Counted from the first letter of the stretch, positions 1 through 9,720 are shown. The stretch is 17,196 bases of DNA from Xylaria sp. FL1777 (GCA_022578965.1 MU400975.1:1-17196); one strand, 5' to 3'. A program made the numbers and translations. The notes: generated from the sequence alone by a model not told the origin.

Positions 1-260
1 TATAACTTATACTTTTTTTTTAAGTTAAAAAATCTTTTTTTTTTTATAGCTTTTTTTTTTGTTTTTTTTCTTAAATTAGCATTATTTTTAAAAGTATTTT
101 TTTTTTTTATAGTTATAACATTTAACTTTAAATATATCTTAAGATTATTATTTTTAAACTTTATTAATTTGCTTAAATTTTTATTTAATACTTTTTTAAA
201 TATTTTTTTTTTGTTTTTTTTAGTTTTTTTAGTTTTAAAATACTAGTTAAATAATTATTA

Positions 261-800
261 ATTAATTATAATAGTTATATTAATATATATATTAATTTTT
301 ATTAGTTTATTTATTTTATATAGTTTGTTTTAAACTTAAGTTTTAAGTTTATTATAAAATAAATAAAACAGTATAAATTTAAGCAATTTTAAAATTATTG
401 CTAATTGTTTAAATTTTATAGCGTAATTTATTACTGCTTTTATTTGTTTTAAGTAATAAAGTGCTTTTTTTGCATGTTTTACTTTTTAAGTATTTTTAAA
501 TAGTATTTTGATTTAATTTTTAAATTTAACGTAGTTTTTAAAAATTTTTTTTGTTTTTAGTTTAAAGTTAATTAACTTATTAGCTTTTAAAAAATCTTTT
601 AAAATAAGTTAAAACTATTTTAATACTTTTTTTAACAAAAATTATAAAGTAGTTATTACTTTTTGATTTTTTTTTATAATAATAATATAATGCTATTTTA
701 AATAAAGTTTAATATAAATTAAAAAAGCTTTTATATTTATAGATTTATTATAAAGCTTTAAAGCAATAAGTTTAAAACTTTTAATATTTAATATTTTTAA
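261..800 (-). pseudogene. Gypsy gag core, family B left copy (broken)
   Basis: This is the capsid-like gag core of a Ty3/Gypsy element (Retrotrans_gag type), which would build the particle carrying the element RNA. On the minus strand from about 755 the frame reads LYNKS, then IKAFLIYIKLYLK, a stop where a Trp is expected, and later LLKKVLK*F, matching the family pattern FDG...AFL...Y and L.G.A..WF. Further on, YLKQIKAVINYAIKFKQLA fits the helix before the conserved L..FY.GL segment, seen here as LFYNKL. The interrupting codons are TAA or TAG, as expected from CAA, CAG or TGG. No start codon can be chosen because the N-terminal part is too degraded. The same domain recurs at 9048 onwards in the right copy. 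Confidence in the family is good; the limits are approximate. Confidence 0.72.
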
Positions 801-1466
801 TATTATAAATAATTTTAATAATAAAAGTAATAGTAGTAATAAAAAGTTAGGTTTTTTATTTTAAGTTATTACTTTAAATATAACAGTAATAAAAATAAGC
901 ATTAAGTTTACTAGTAATAATATTAATATTAATTATAATATAATTATTTATTTAAAGCTTTAATTTATTATTATAGTAATAAGTATTATTACTGCTTTAA
1001 TTATTATAGCTAATATTTATGCTAGTTTAAAAGTTATAACGCTTAGTATTTAAGCTATTTTTTAAATTAAAGCAATTAGTTTATTTTATAATGCTAGCAT
1101 TAATATTAGTTTTTTTTTATTGCTATTGCTTAACTTTTTTTCTTTTATTATTGCTTTTTCTTTAATAAAAGTAGCTAATAAAAGTATTAAAGTTTATTAT
1201 TTTAGTACATTATTAGTTTTAAAAGTTTTTAAAATTTTTAAACTTAATTTTTAACTTTTTGTTTTTACTAATATAACTTAAATTTAGTTTTATTAATTAT
1301 TAAGTAAAATTTACTTATGTAATACTATTTAGCATTTTTATTTTTTAAATATTTTTTTAGTATATTTTTAAAAATTTATTTTATAAATCGTTTATTATTT
1401 AACTTTTTATACTAGTATTTATTTTTATATATTAAGTTTTATTAATTAAAAAGCTATTAAAGTATA

Positions 1467-1499
1467 ACAAACTTATTATATATTAATATAATAGGTTTG
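1467..1499. repeat. Hairpin in family B leader, left copy
   Basis: An inverted repeat with arms of about 14 bases (CAAACTTATTATAT and ATATAATAGGTTTG) and a 4-base loop, with one T-G mismatch. It is the counterpart of the fully paired hairpin at 8305-8336. It lies in the non-coding 5' region of family B, so it may be an LTR or leader structure, but any function is inference. Confidence 0.6.
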
Positions 1500-1711
1500 C
1501 TTTTAAAGTTTTAATTTGCAAGTAATAATAAAATCCTTAATAGTAGTCCGTTAAAGAGGTTTTTAAAGTACTTTTATTATTATGCATTAATAAAGGTTTT
1601 AAAGAATTAAAAGTAATAAATATATTAGTGCTTAGCAGTTATAAAAAATTAATAGCTAAAAAACTAAAACTAAATAAATAACTAAATATAAAAAATATAT
1701 AATTATATAAA

Positions 1712-2248
1712 CAAAAAAAAAGTAAAAAAAATAGTAACTTTTTTTAAATTACTGCAAGTTTAATAAATATTAAATTATTATAAGCTTAGTAAGCTTTAAA
1801 TTACTATAAGCTTAGTAAGCTTTAAATTACTGTAAGCTTAATAAGCTAAATAAATCGTTACATAACTTTAGCTTTAGCTAGCAAAAAAAAAGGTGCAAAG
1901 TATATATAAAAGCATTAAGCTGCTTTAAAGGCCACCCTAGTGCTAATTTTATAATAATTAATTACTATTAAATTAAACTTATAGAAAGCTTAAGTAAATA
2001 AAGGTAATTATATTTTAAATAAAGCGTTTATTTAATATAACGTATATATAAAAGCTAAAACTGCTTAGCTTACTAAAAACTAAAAATTAAAAAAAACTAA
2101 TAATATTTTTAAAAATAAGCTTATTACATAAATACGTAAAGCTAAGCTAGTAGTAGCAAAAACTAGCAACTTGTTTAATTTTTAGTTATTTTGCAAAAGT
2201 ATGCTTAACTTAACTGCTTTTATTAATACATTTATAAAAAATAAACGC
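1712..2248 (+). other. Family A 5' untranslated / gag N-terminal region
   Basis: This stretch joins the left B copy to the first recognisable gag codons. It contains three 26-bp tandem units (1771-1848) and a slightly more GC-rich patch near 1925-1945 (AAAGGCCACCCTAGTGC). I found no convincing primer-binding site, LTR end or start codon. Part of 1970-2248 may encode the gag N-terminus, but I could not align it to anything. Confidence 0.4.
1771..1848. repeat. Three 26-bp tandem units with internal palindrome
   Basis: There are three head-to-tail units at 1771-1796, 1797-1822 and 1823-1848. Units 1 and 2 differ at one base (T/C); unit 3 carries a few transitions plus a final T-to-A change. Units 1 and 2 contain the perfect odd palindrome AAGCTTA-G-TAAGCTT; unit 3 has a decayed form. 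The array lies just inside the family A boundary, ahead of gag, where some retroelements keep leader repeats. A role is not established. Confidence 0.85.
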
Positions 2249-3100
2249 TTAGCAAAAGCAGAACTACTTTTAATTTTTATAAATAATAAACTAAAAGCTA
2301 GAAAACTAGTAGTTAAGTTTAATTATTAAATAATATTTCTTAAAAACAAGCTATAAAAAAACGCTAACTATTTTAATAGCAAAAAAAATAAAATTATATA
2401 TATTGCTAGTAAAATAAGTAATACTGCTTTTAAAAATATTATGTTCTTTATTTAAAATAATTATAGTAATACGCTTATACTAAAAACAAGCAAAAAAGCT
2501 TTAAAGCACTTTTATTATTAATATTATAACTTTAATAAATATAAAAAAGCTTATATTTAGTACTAAAAATTAACAATAAAACTAAAAGAACGTTTTATTA
2601 ACTTTAAAATCGTTTTTTTTAAATGGGCTTTTAAAGCTTATATAAACAGCAAAAACTTTAAAAAAAACATGCAAAATAAACTTTTTAAGCATTTTAACAA
2701 AATAAGCATAAAAAAAGCTAACAACTTAATTATTACCTTTTTGTAATTTTATAACTATATATAGGTTTATAATTACTAGCAATAAAAAAACTTTTTTGTT
2801 ATTAAAGTACGTTAAAAAAAGCATACGTTATTTGCGCTATTTATGCTTGCTTTAAATAGTACACGTTTAAACAACAGTAAAAGTAGTAAAAAAAACTTTA
2901 ACTTAAAAAACAATAGTAATAACTTTAAAAAAAGTACTAAACACTATAATATTTAAGCAATAAAAAATGCTAATAATAGCTATTTTATATATATAAAACC
3001 TAGGTTTAAATAAGCTAAACTATTAATTGCTAAAAAATAATGCTTTATATGTTATAAAAGAAAACACTATAGCTTTAAGTGCTTAAAAAAACAAAACTAT
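2249..3100 (+). pseudogene. Gag polyprotein of family A, broken, with CCHC knuckle
   Basis: This is the structural gag of a chromovirus. In the phase starting at 2252 the reading is continuous for about 280 codons: AKAELLLIFINNKLKARKL near the start, TIKLKERFINF and KWAFKAYINSKNF around 2571-2660 (a retrotransposon gag helix pattern), a low-complexity Asn/Ser/Lys linker near 2850-2960, and a C-terminal zinc knuckle. In-frame stops are TAA or TAG at positions where Gln, Trp or Arg would be plausible. Acidic residues are almost absent, with Asn and Lys instead, which is explained by G-to-A changes in GA-starting codons. Protease follows in a different phase about 190 bases downstream, so either a programmed frameshift or an indel separates gag and pol. 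The start codon cannot be placed. Confidence 0.75.
3041..3082 (+). other. CCHC zinc knuckle of family A gag
   Basis: The codons read CFICYKRKHYSFKC, that is C-x2-C-x4-H-x4-C with all four metal ligands intact. The usual Gly before His is Lys, consistent with G-to-A change. This is the RNA-binding nucleocapsid motif and fixes the phase and the gag/pol boundary. Confidence 0.88.
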
Positions 3101-3273
3101 AGCTAATTTAACAACACTTGTATTAATGCTATTATTGCAAATATAATAAGCAAAAAATACATAAAAAAAAGCAAATAAAAAAAAAAGCTAAAAAGCAGCG
3201 CTTAAAACAAGTAAACTTCTATTTTAAGCGTGCTAAAATATTAGCATTAAAAATAAAGCAGTATAAATAAATC

Positions 3274-3650
3274 TTGTTTAATTTTTTAAAAAAATTACTA
3301 AAAAAAAACCTTCTTTTTATAAATTATATAATAGTAAACAATAAATTAGCATTAATTATAAAATCTTTTGCTAACATAAAAGCAAATATATATATTTTTA
3401 TTAGTATAGCATTTATAGTTAAAGTTATAAAGTACTTTAAAGCTAAAAAGCTTGCTAGTTTTAACCTTGCATAAATAGCTAAGTATAATAAATATACTAC
3501 TTAAATAATTAATATAGCAATTAAAGCTTATTTTTAAGTTTAAAGTTATATTATACTTAATATGCTACTTTTAGTATATAACATAAAAAATAATATTATT
3601 ATTAGTAAAAAGTTCTTTAATTATTATAATATATTAATAAACAATTAAAA
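3274..3650 (+). pseudogene. Retropepsin-type aspartic protease of family A, broken
   Basis: This protease would cut the gag-pol polyprotein. A 66-codon open stretch (3274-3474) survives, and the same phase continues with stops to about 3650. The active site DTGA is read as NIKA at 3373-3384 (AAC ATA AAA GCA), each codon one or two transitions from Asp-Thr-Gly-Ala, followed by NIYIFIS where families have N-G-Y-x-F-I. Downstream, IINIAIKAYF, YIILNMLLLVYNIKNNIII and FFNYYNILI match the second half of a retropepsin, where the I-G-x-x-x-x-x-Y region lies. No Asp or Glu remains in the open part, so the protein would be dead. The ATG at 3274 is probably internal, not a true start, because pro is normally translated as part of pol. 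Confidence 0.7.
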
Positions 3651-4340
3651 AAAGCAGTTGCTTTTTTTAAGTAACTAAAAACTAAAGTATTATTTTTTAA
3701 ATATTTTTATAAATTAAGCAAATAACTTGCTACGTAAACTAAAGTATTAAGCTAATATAAATTAATGCAAACGTGCTATAAAATTAAAGAACAAGCATTA
3801 CTACAATAGTTATATAAGCTAAAAACGCTACGCTAAAAAAAAAAAAAAAGTTAATATAGCTAGCTTAAATATAATATTAAATAAAAAAACTAAAATAAAC
3901 TTTTGTTTATTAACTATTATTACTAATTGTTTTGCAAGCGTTTATAATTATTTTATAACCTTTATGCAAAAACATAGATTTAAAAAAAGATTAAATATAA
4001 TAAAGTCTAAAGTATATAAAACAAATCTTTAATAAAAACTATACTTATTTAAAACTAAAACCGCTTTATATAAAAATAGCAAACCGTTTAAAAAAAGAAA
4101 TCTTGCTTAAGTTTAAAAAAAATATATAAAGCTTTTACTAATTACGTTATAATGCCTTTAAATAATACAAGCATTAGCTTTTATTTATATTTAACGTTTA
4201 AATAAATGCATTTAATATTATTAAAAAGAAAGAAAAAACTAAGCATAGTATAATAACGCTATGCAAATTAAATAAGTATATTGCTAAAAAAAAAAAAAAA
4301 CCTTTGTTAAACAATAAAAAAAAGTTATGCAATATAGCTA
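3651..4340 (+). other. Protease-RT connecting region of family A
   Basis: This lies between protease and reverse transcriptase. It holds long A runs at 3836-3849 and 4287-4300, across which the reading phase changes. Basic and hydrophobic patches are visible in more than one frame, but no named motif. It is probably the linker of pol, broken by small indels. Confidence 0.5.
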
Positions 4341-5340
4341 AAAAAACAGTACTTTAATAATACTACAACTACTTAAACATGTTTAGCAAAATAACTTTTA
4401 ACAAGTTATTACTACACTAACTAAATATAAATTATTATTTAGTTATTAATAGTAAACTAAAAACGCTAAAATATAGCTTATTATATAAAATGTTACTAAA
4501 AAAAGCTAAAACTTGTTAAGCTTATATATATAAAAACTTAGCTAAAAACTTTATTAAGCTTATAATAGCGCTATAAATAGCACTAGTTTTTTTTGCTTAA
4601 AAAAGCAATAAAGCTTTATAACTTTGCATAAATTACTAAAAGCTTAATTTTATAACGCAAAAAAATAAATACTTATTGCTTTTTATTAATAAAACATTAA
4701 TACGCTTATTAAAAGCAAAATTTTATATAAAAATCAATATTTAATAAGCTTTTTACTAAATATATATAGCTATAAAAAACGAACTATTAATAGCTTTCCG
4801 AACTTATTATAAAGCTTATTAGTTTAAAGTATTTTTTTTTAAACTAACTAATAGTTTAATAACCTTTTAAAAATATATTAATAACACTTTGCGTAAATAT
4901 TTAAATATCTTTTATATTATATATATTAATAATATTTTTATTTATTTTAATACTAAAAAAAAACATAAGCAGCATATTAATTAAGTTTTTTAACAATTAA
5001 AAAAAGCTAGCTTATAAGCTAACCTTAAAAAATGCAAGTTTTATATAACCTAAACTAAGTTTTTAAGATTTATTATAAATATTAATAGTATTGCTATAAA
5101 CTTTAATAAAGTAAAAGTAATTAAGCATTAATAGCTATTTATTAGCAATAATAAAGCATAAATATTATAAATGCAGTTATTTTTAAAGTTTTATAACTTT
5201 TATTAACGCTTTATTAAAAGTTATAGCTATATAGCTAAACCTTTAAACAATTTTACTAGTGCTAAATCTTCTTTAAATTAAATAAAGCAGTATAAAAAAG
5301 CATTCGTAGAGCTAAAAAAAGCTTTTATAGCTTTTTTAGT
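4341..5340 (+). pseudogene. Reverse transcriptase of family A, broken
   Basis: This is the polymerase that copies element RNA to DNA. The phase starting at 4361 is continuous. YNYLNMFSK is seen at the N-terminal border. LCINY*KLNFITQKNKYLL corresponds to the (V/I)DYR.LN.(I)T..N.YP.P block. KINI**AFY at about 4730-4755 corresponds to K(I/L)D(I)..A(F).(R/Q)I, with the first catalytic Asp as Asn at 4736-4738. IAFRTYYKAY and FFKLTNSLITF match the AFRT.YG.(Y/F)...FG(L)..A..F block. YIIYINNIFIY at 4913-4945 is the YxDDIL motif with both Asp codons now AAT (4928-4933). KKASL*ANLKKCKF and TKFLRFII follow, as in the family (K.EF...FLG(Y/F)). All three catalytic Asp are lost by G-to-A, so there is no activity. 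Confidence 0.92.
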
Positions 5341-5760
5341 TTTATACCACTTCTTTTTTAATAGCAAAACAATAATAAAAATTAACTTTTTTAACAAAAT
5401 AGCAGCAAAAATATTATTATAACAAAACTTATTAAATAAACTTTAAAAACTTATAGCTTTTTATTTTAAAACGCTTTATAGCATTAAACTAAACTATAAA
5501 ATATATAACAAAAAAATGCTAGCAATTATTAAAAAGCTGCTTTGCTAACATAGCAAGCTAATTAAACTGCAGTAAAAAAAACCTTTTATAATGTTAACTA
5601 ATTATAAAGCTTTAAAATACTTTAGTATAAAAAAAGTATTAAATCTTCGCTAAGCAAATTAAGCTAAACTAATTTTTTATTACAACTTTATAATTACTTA
5701 TTAATTAAGCTTTTAAAACATAATTGCTAATATACTATTATAACTAATAAAAGCTTTAAA
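5341..5760 (+). pseudogene. RNase H domain of family A, broken
   Basis: This domain degrades RNA in RNA-DNA hybrids during reverse transcription and follows RT in the same phase. INFFNK at 5381-5398 is where the family has T-D-(A/F)-S-D, with Asp as Asn (AAC at 5384-5386). ILLQQNLLNKL then matches the VL.Q segment. KLNYKIYNKKMLAIIKKL corresponds to the E-L-N-Y-x-I-x-(D/N)-K-E-x-L-A-I block, with Glu read as Lys. LTNYKALKYF matches T-D-H-x-(A/S/N)-L-x-Y-F, and LR*AN*A matches R-Q-x-R-W. Good family match; all acidic ligands seen are altered. Confidence 0.85.
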
Positions 5761-7000
5761 AACTTAAAAGCAAAAGCAAAATAAACAGCAAACTATAGCT
5801 TTATTTAAGCTTGCAACAGTAGCAATTATAGCATTAATAAATGCTAATAGCTTAACTATACTATATAAAATAAGCAACCTTACTTTACTACTATTATTAA
5901 GCATTATATTAACTAATATTATACTAAAAACTAATTGTTAAAACGTTAGTTTTAATAGCATATAAACTAAAGCCCAAAAAAGTAAAAACTTTAACTTTTT
6001 TATATTAAGCAACTTATTACTATAAAATAAAAGGTTAATTATACTTAACTTAAATAACCTAAAAACAAAACTCATTAAAAAAGTACACGCAAAACTAATA
6101 ATAGTACACCTTAATAAAAAAAAAACGCATTATATAGTAACAAAACGCTATTAATAATAAAGCTTGCATAAAAATATTAACTAGTATATAATAAACTATT
6201 TATATTAAGCCATTAAAATACCTTATAATAAAACCTTTAATAAACTCACACTTTTATTAGTACTTAACTAAGTATAACAACATTTTATAATAAACCTTAA
6301 AAGTTTTTTAATAAACAAACATAACTATAATATAATATTTTATATAATTAATAAACTATTTAAGCTAACTTAAATAACACTATATAAAAGCAGCATAATT
6401 ACTAAAAAAGCTATAAAAATATACTACTAAAGTTTTTTTTGCATATATAAATAGCTAAAATTATTTACTAATAATAAAAGTTTGCAATTTATTGCAGACT
6501 TTACTAATAAACTATTAAAAATACATAGCATTAAATTAAACTTTTCTTTAGCTAAATATAAACAAACTGCAAAACAAATTAAAATTATATATTAGTAGCT
6601 AAACTAAAAACTAAAACCTTTTATTAATTACTTTTAAAAAAAATAATTAAAAGTATTACTAGCAATAAACGTAATATAAGCATTCTTACCTTATAAATTG
6701 CTAAAAAGTGTTTTTTTGCGTAAAGTATTAACTAAAAAACTAATGCGTTTATTTTTTAACTAAAAAGCAAAAACCAAAAACCTAGCAAATAAAAGCTTAC
6801 GTAAAAAGCTATTACAAGAAAAAACACAAGCTTACGCTTAAAAAATACATATAGCTATAAAAAAAGCACAATAATTTATTAAAGCAGCTTAGTAGCATAT
6901 AGCTAACTAAGCAAACAAGCATTAATAAAACTCTAACTTAAAAAAAAAAAATTACATATATATGCTTTAAAAAAAAAATAAACAAATTAATTGCTTAAGC
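5761..7000 (+). pseudogene. Integrase of family A, broken
   Basis: This is the DDE integrase that inserts the cDNA. It is in the same phase as RT. In the N-terminal zinc domain the two histidines are intact (CAC at 6086-6088 and 6107-6109, H-x6-H) in KVHAKLIIVHLNKKKTHYIV; the paired Cys are not clearly seen. For the core, the first Asp is Asn at 6293-6295 (HFIINLKSF where families have M-D-F/L). The second is Asn at 6473-6475 (FTNNKSLQFI where T-S-D-R-G-x-Q-F occurs), followed by ADFTNKLLKIHSIKL. The third residue, Glu, is Lys at 6581-6583 (KQTAKQIKII where Q-T-D-G-Q-T-E occurs). KPFINYF follows as in fungal chromoviruses. All changes are G-to-A. The region 6650-7000 is the variable tail before the chromodomain. 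Confidence 0.9.
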
Positions 7001-7500
7001 AATAAACTTAATTATTTAATAACCAAAAAACCATATTGCATTATTAATGTGTTATTTAAAAACTTAAATACATTTAAACTTAAATTGCTTAACTTTTAAA
7101 AAAAAAGTTAATAGTTTTACGCTAATTAATTGCAAAAGTATTTTAATAACTTGCTGCTTAGCTAAAAGCACAAATATTCAAACAAAAAAATAGTAAACCT
7201 AGCCGTAAAAAAGAAAAAATAAAAAATAAAAAAAATACTTTTTTTTTGCTTATAATACTGCAAGTTATTTTATAAAATAGCATAAAAAAATAAAACTATA
7301 ACAACAAGTAATACTTCGCTAAAAACTTCAAAAATTTGCTATTAGTACTAAAAAAGTATTATAATAATAACCTAAATAAAGCAAATCTTTTAATAAAGCT
7401 CAAAAAGTAGCTATACGCAGCTAAGCAAAATATATTTAACCTATTGCACCTTAATAATAATAAAGCAGCAACCATTAATAAAAAAAAATAAAAACTTAGT
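7001..7500 (+). pseudogene. Chromodomain-like C-terminus of family A pol, broken
   Basis: The end of pol in chromoviruses carries a chromodomain that steers integration to heterochromatin. LITKKPYCII... near 7015 and KNLNTFKLKLLNF near 7055 resemble the GPY/F-like barrel that precedes it. From 7300 the frame reads NNK*YFAKNFKN, then LVLKKYYNNNLNKA. This fits the (D)-P-E-W-Y-x-A-x-(N/D)-F-K-(N) core and the following helix of chromodomains, with the Trp as a stop codon. This piece is in a different phase from integrase, so an indel lies between them. The first half of the domain (around LQVIL*N at 7258) is only weakly recognisable. It is the basis for calling family A a chromovirus. Confidence 0.65.
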
Positions 7501-7540
7501 TCTAAAAATAAAACAAAATAACAAACGTAATTTTTAACGA

Positions 7541-8091
7541 TTAGCTGTTAGCTTAGTAAATTAATAGCAAAAAATAATAGCCCTTATTATTTAACTTACT
7601 AAAAGTTTAACTAAAAAATATTTGTTTATTATTTAAAAGTGCTAGTTTATTAGTTTAATTTTGCAAAAACACATTTTTTTACTTATAAAAACTTAAGCTA
7701 AGTCTTTTTATAAAAAAAGAATTATAATAGCTTGTAGCTTGCTTATAGCTAAAGCTATAGCTTGCTAGTTTGTTAAAAGTATAGCTTATTTGCAGTTAAA
7801 GCTATAATTACGCTACGTTAAAGCGTTAAGTACGTACTTTATAAAAAAAAGCATATAGTAGCTTATATGTATAGCTTATTAACTTATTAAGCCTATTAAT
7901 CCTATTAAAGATATAATAAATAGTTGCTATAAGTAAATTACGCAAACGCTATATAAGTTATTTATATATTACTATTAAAAATGTACGAAATAGTTTCTTT
8001 TTTCCCTTTTTTTCTTTAAATAGAATATTTTCTTAAAATATAAAGTATAGTTAGTTTTTTGCACCACACTTTTAGTATTGCTGCTATTACA
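7541..8091 (+). other. Non-coding 3' region of family A, candidate 3' LTR
   Basis: No coding remnant is seen after about 7540. The stretch is less mutated than its surroundings, contains TGTTAGCTTAG at its left end (7548), repeated TAGCTTG words near 7728-7775, a perfect palindrome AAGTACGTACTT (7828-7839), TATATAA-like boxes near 7950-7975 and a pyrimidine run near 7996-8020 (TTTCTTTTTTCCC). Such content and its place after pol fit an LTR, but no second copy is visible in the window, so LTR status is inference. It ends where the right family B copy begins. Confidence 0.45.
7744..7759. repeat. Short perfect hairpin (TATAGCT / AGCTATA)
   Basis: Two 7-base arms with a 2-base loop, inside a cluster of TAGCTTG and TAGCT words in the candidate 3' LTR of family A. 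It could be a transcript-end structure; nothing proves this. Confidence 0.4.
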
Positions 8092-8640
8092 TTTATATAA
8101 TTATGCACTTTTTATATTTAATTATTTATTTAGTTTTAGTTTTTTAACTATTAATTTTTTTATAACTATTAAGCATTAATATATTTATTATTTTTAATCT
8201 TTTAAAACTTTTATTAATATATAATAATAAAAGTGCTTTAAAAACCTTTTTAATAAACTATTATTAAAGATTTTATTATTACTTATAAATTAAGACTTTA
8301 AAAGTAAACTTATTATATTAATATATAATAAGTTTATTATATTTTAATAGCTTTTTAATTAATAAAACTTAGCATATAAAAACAAATATTAATATAAAGA
8401 GTTAAATAATAAACAGTTTATAAAATAAACTTTTAAAAATATATTAAAAAAATATTTAAAAAATAAAAATGTTAAATAGCATTACATAAATAAACTTTAC
8501 TTAATAATTAATAAACTAAATTTAAGTTATATTATTAAAAACAAAAAGTTAAAAATTAAGTTTAAAAATTTTAAAAACTATTAAAATTAATAATGTATTA
8601 AAATAACAAATTTTAGTACTTTTATTAGTTATTTTTATTA
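8092..8640 (+). other. Family B 5' non-coding region (LTR and/or leader)
   Basis: There is no coding signal before gag. The stretch holds the 14-bp hairpin at 8305-8336 and otherwise featureless AT-rich sequence. Its first bases (TTTATATAATTATGCA) mark the end of similarity to the left copy. An LTR is expected here, but RIP has erased any TG...CA ends and the other LTR is not in view. Confidence 0.45.
8305..8336. repeat. 14-bp-arm hairpin in family B leader, right copy
   Basis: TAAACTTATTATAT and ATATAATAAGTTTA are perfectly complementary with a TAAT loop. The same structure is present at 1467-1499 in the inverted copy, so it predates the two copies and is not a chance product of late mutation. 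Confidence 0.7.
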
Positions 8641-8799
8641 AAAAAAAAATAATAGTAAAAAAAAAAAAGTTAAATAATAGCAATAAAAAAAAACTAATAT
8701 TAATGCTAGTATTATAAAGCAAACTAGTTATTTTAATTTAAAAAATAGCTTAAATATTAAATATTATAACTTTTAAAATAGCATAAATTTTAGCTATAA

Positions 8800-9720
8800 T
8801 AATTAAAGCAGTAATAATAACTACTATTATAATAACAAGTTAAAGTTTTAAATAAATAATTATATTATAATTAATATTTATATTATTACTAGTAAACTTA
8901 ATGTTTATTTTTATTATTATTATAGTTAAAGTAATAACTTAAAATAAAAAACTTAACTTTTTATTATTATTATTGCTTTTACTTTTAGAATTATTTATAA
9001 TATTAAAAATACTAAACATTAAAAGTGTTAAATTTATTGCTTTAAAGCTTTATAATAAATCTATAAATATAAAAGCTTTTTTAATTTATATTAAACTTTA
9101 TTTAAAATAATATTTTATTATTATAATAAAGAAAAATTAAAAAGTAATAACTATTTTATAATTTTTATTAAAAAAGTACTAAAATAGTTTTAATTTATTT
9201 TAAAGAATTTTTTAAAAGCTAATAAGTTAACTAATTTTAAGCTAAAAATAAAAATCTTTTTTAAAAACTATATTAAGTTTAAAAATTAAATAAAAGCATT
9301 ATTTAAAAATATTTAAAAAGCAAAATATGCTAAAAAAGCATTTTACTACTTAAAATAAACAAAAGTAATAATAAATTACGCTATAAAATTTAAACAATTA
9401 ATAATAATTTTAAAATTATTTAAGCTTATATTATTTTATTTATTTTATAATAAACTTAAAACTTAAGTTTAAAACAAACTATATAAAATAAATAAACTAG
9501 CAAAAATTAATATATATATTAATATAGCTATTATAATTAATTAATAATTATTTAATTAGTACTTTAAAACTAAAAAAACTAAAAAAAACAAAAAAAAAAT
9601 ACTTAAAAAAGTATTAAATAAAGATTTAAACAAATTAATAAAGTTTAAAAATAATAATTGTAAAATATGTTTAAAGTTAAATGTTATAACTATAAAAAAA
9701 AACAATATTTTTAAAAATAA
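8800..9720 (+). pseudogene. Gypsy gag of family B, right copy (broken)
   Basis: Same capsid-like gag as in the left copy. From 9048 it reads LYNKSINIKAFLIYIKLYLK, which fits the F-D-G...(K/R)-x-F-L...Y start of the gag core. A one-base A-run difference from the left copy (around 9168) breaks the frame. Downstream, INYAIKFKQL and the L-F-Y-N-K-L segment at about 9380-9460 match. A Lys-rich tail around 9565-9610 ends the recognisable part. A nucleocapsid knuckle is expected near 9860 but is not convincing. The N-terminal part (8800-9048) is probably coding but not recognisable. Confidence 0.68.

Larger units (their letters stand above)
1..1711 (-). mobile_element. Ty3/Gypsy family B, left copy (5' part, reverse orientation)
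   Basis: This is the 5' part of a Gypsy-type retrotransposon read on the minus strand and cut by the window start. It is an inverted copy of 8092-9803: paired positions add up to 9803 at the inner edge and in gag, and to 9804 at the outer edge, so there is almost no net length change over 1.7 kb. The differences I checked are nearly all transitions (C/T or A/G), as expected if two identical copies were mutated independently by RIP. The copy holds leader or LTR sequence near 1711-1160, then gag. Similarity to the right copy stops abruptly at 1711, where family A sequence begins. No LTR pair is visible, so the exact terminus of the element is unproven. Confidence 0.8.
1712..8091 (+). mobile_element. 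Ty3/Gypsy chromovirus, family A (inactive, no 5' LTR seen)
   Basis: This is a retrotransposon of the Ty3/Gypsy group with the order gag, protease, reverse transcriptase, RNase H, integrase, chromodomain-like end. Domain order and the chromodomain-like end place it among the chromoviruses. Coding remnants run from about 2250 to about 7500. Gag and RT through integrase are in the same reading phase, while protease and the C-terminal part are in another. Stops are almost all TAA or TAG. No direct repeat of the 3' region (7541-8091) was found at the 5' side, so a 5' LTR appears to be missing or unrecognisable. Both flanks are head-to-head copies of family B. Gag differs from that of family B, so these are two families, not one. 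Confidence 0.85.
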
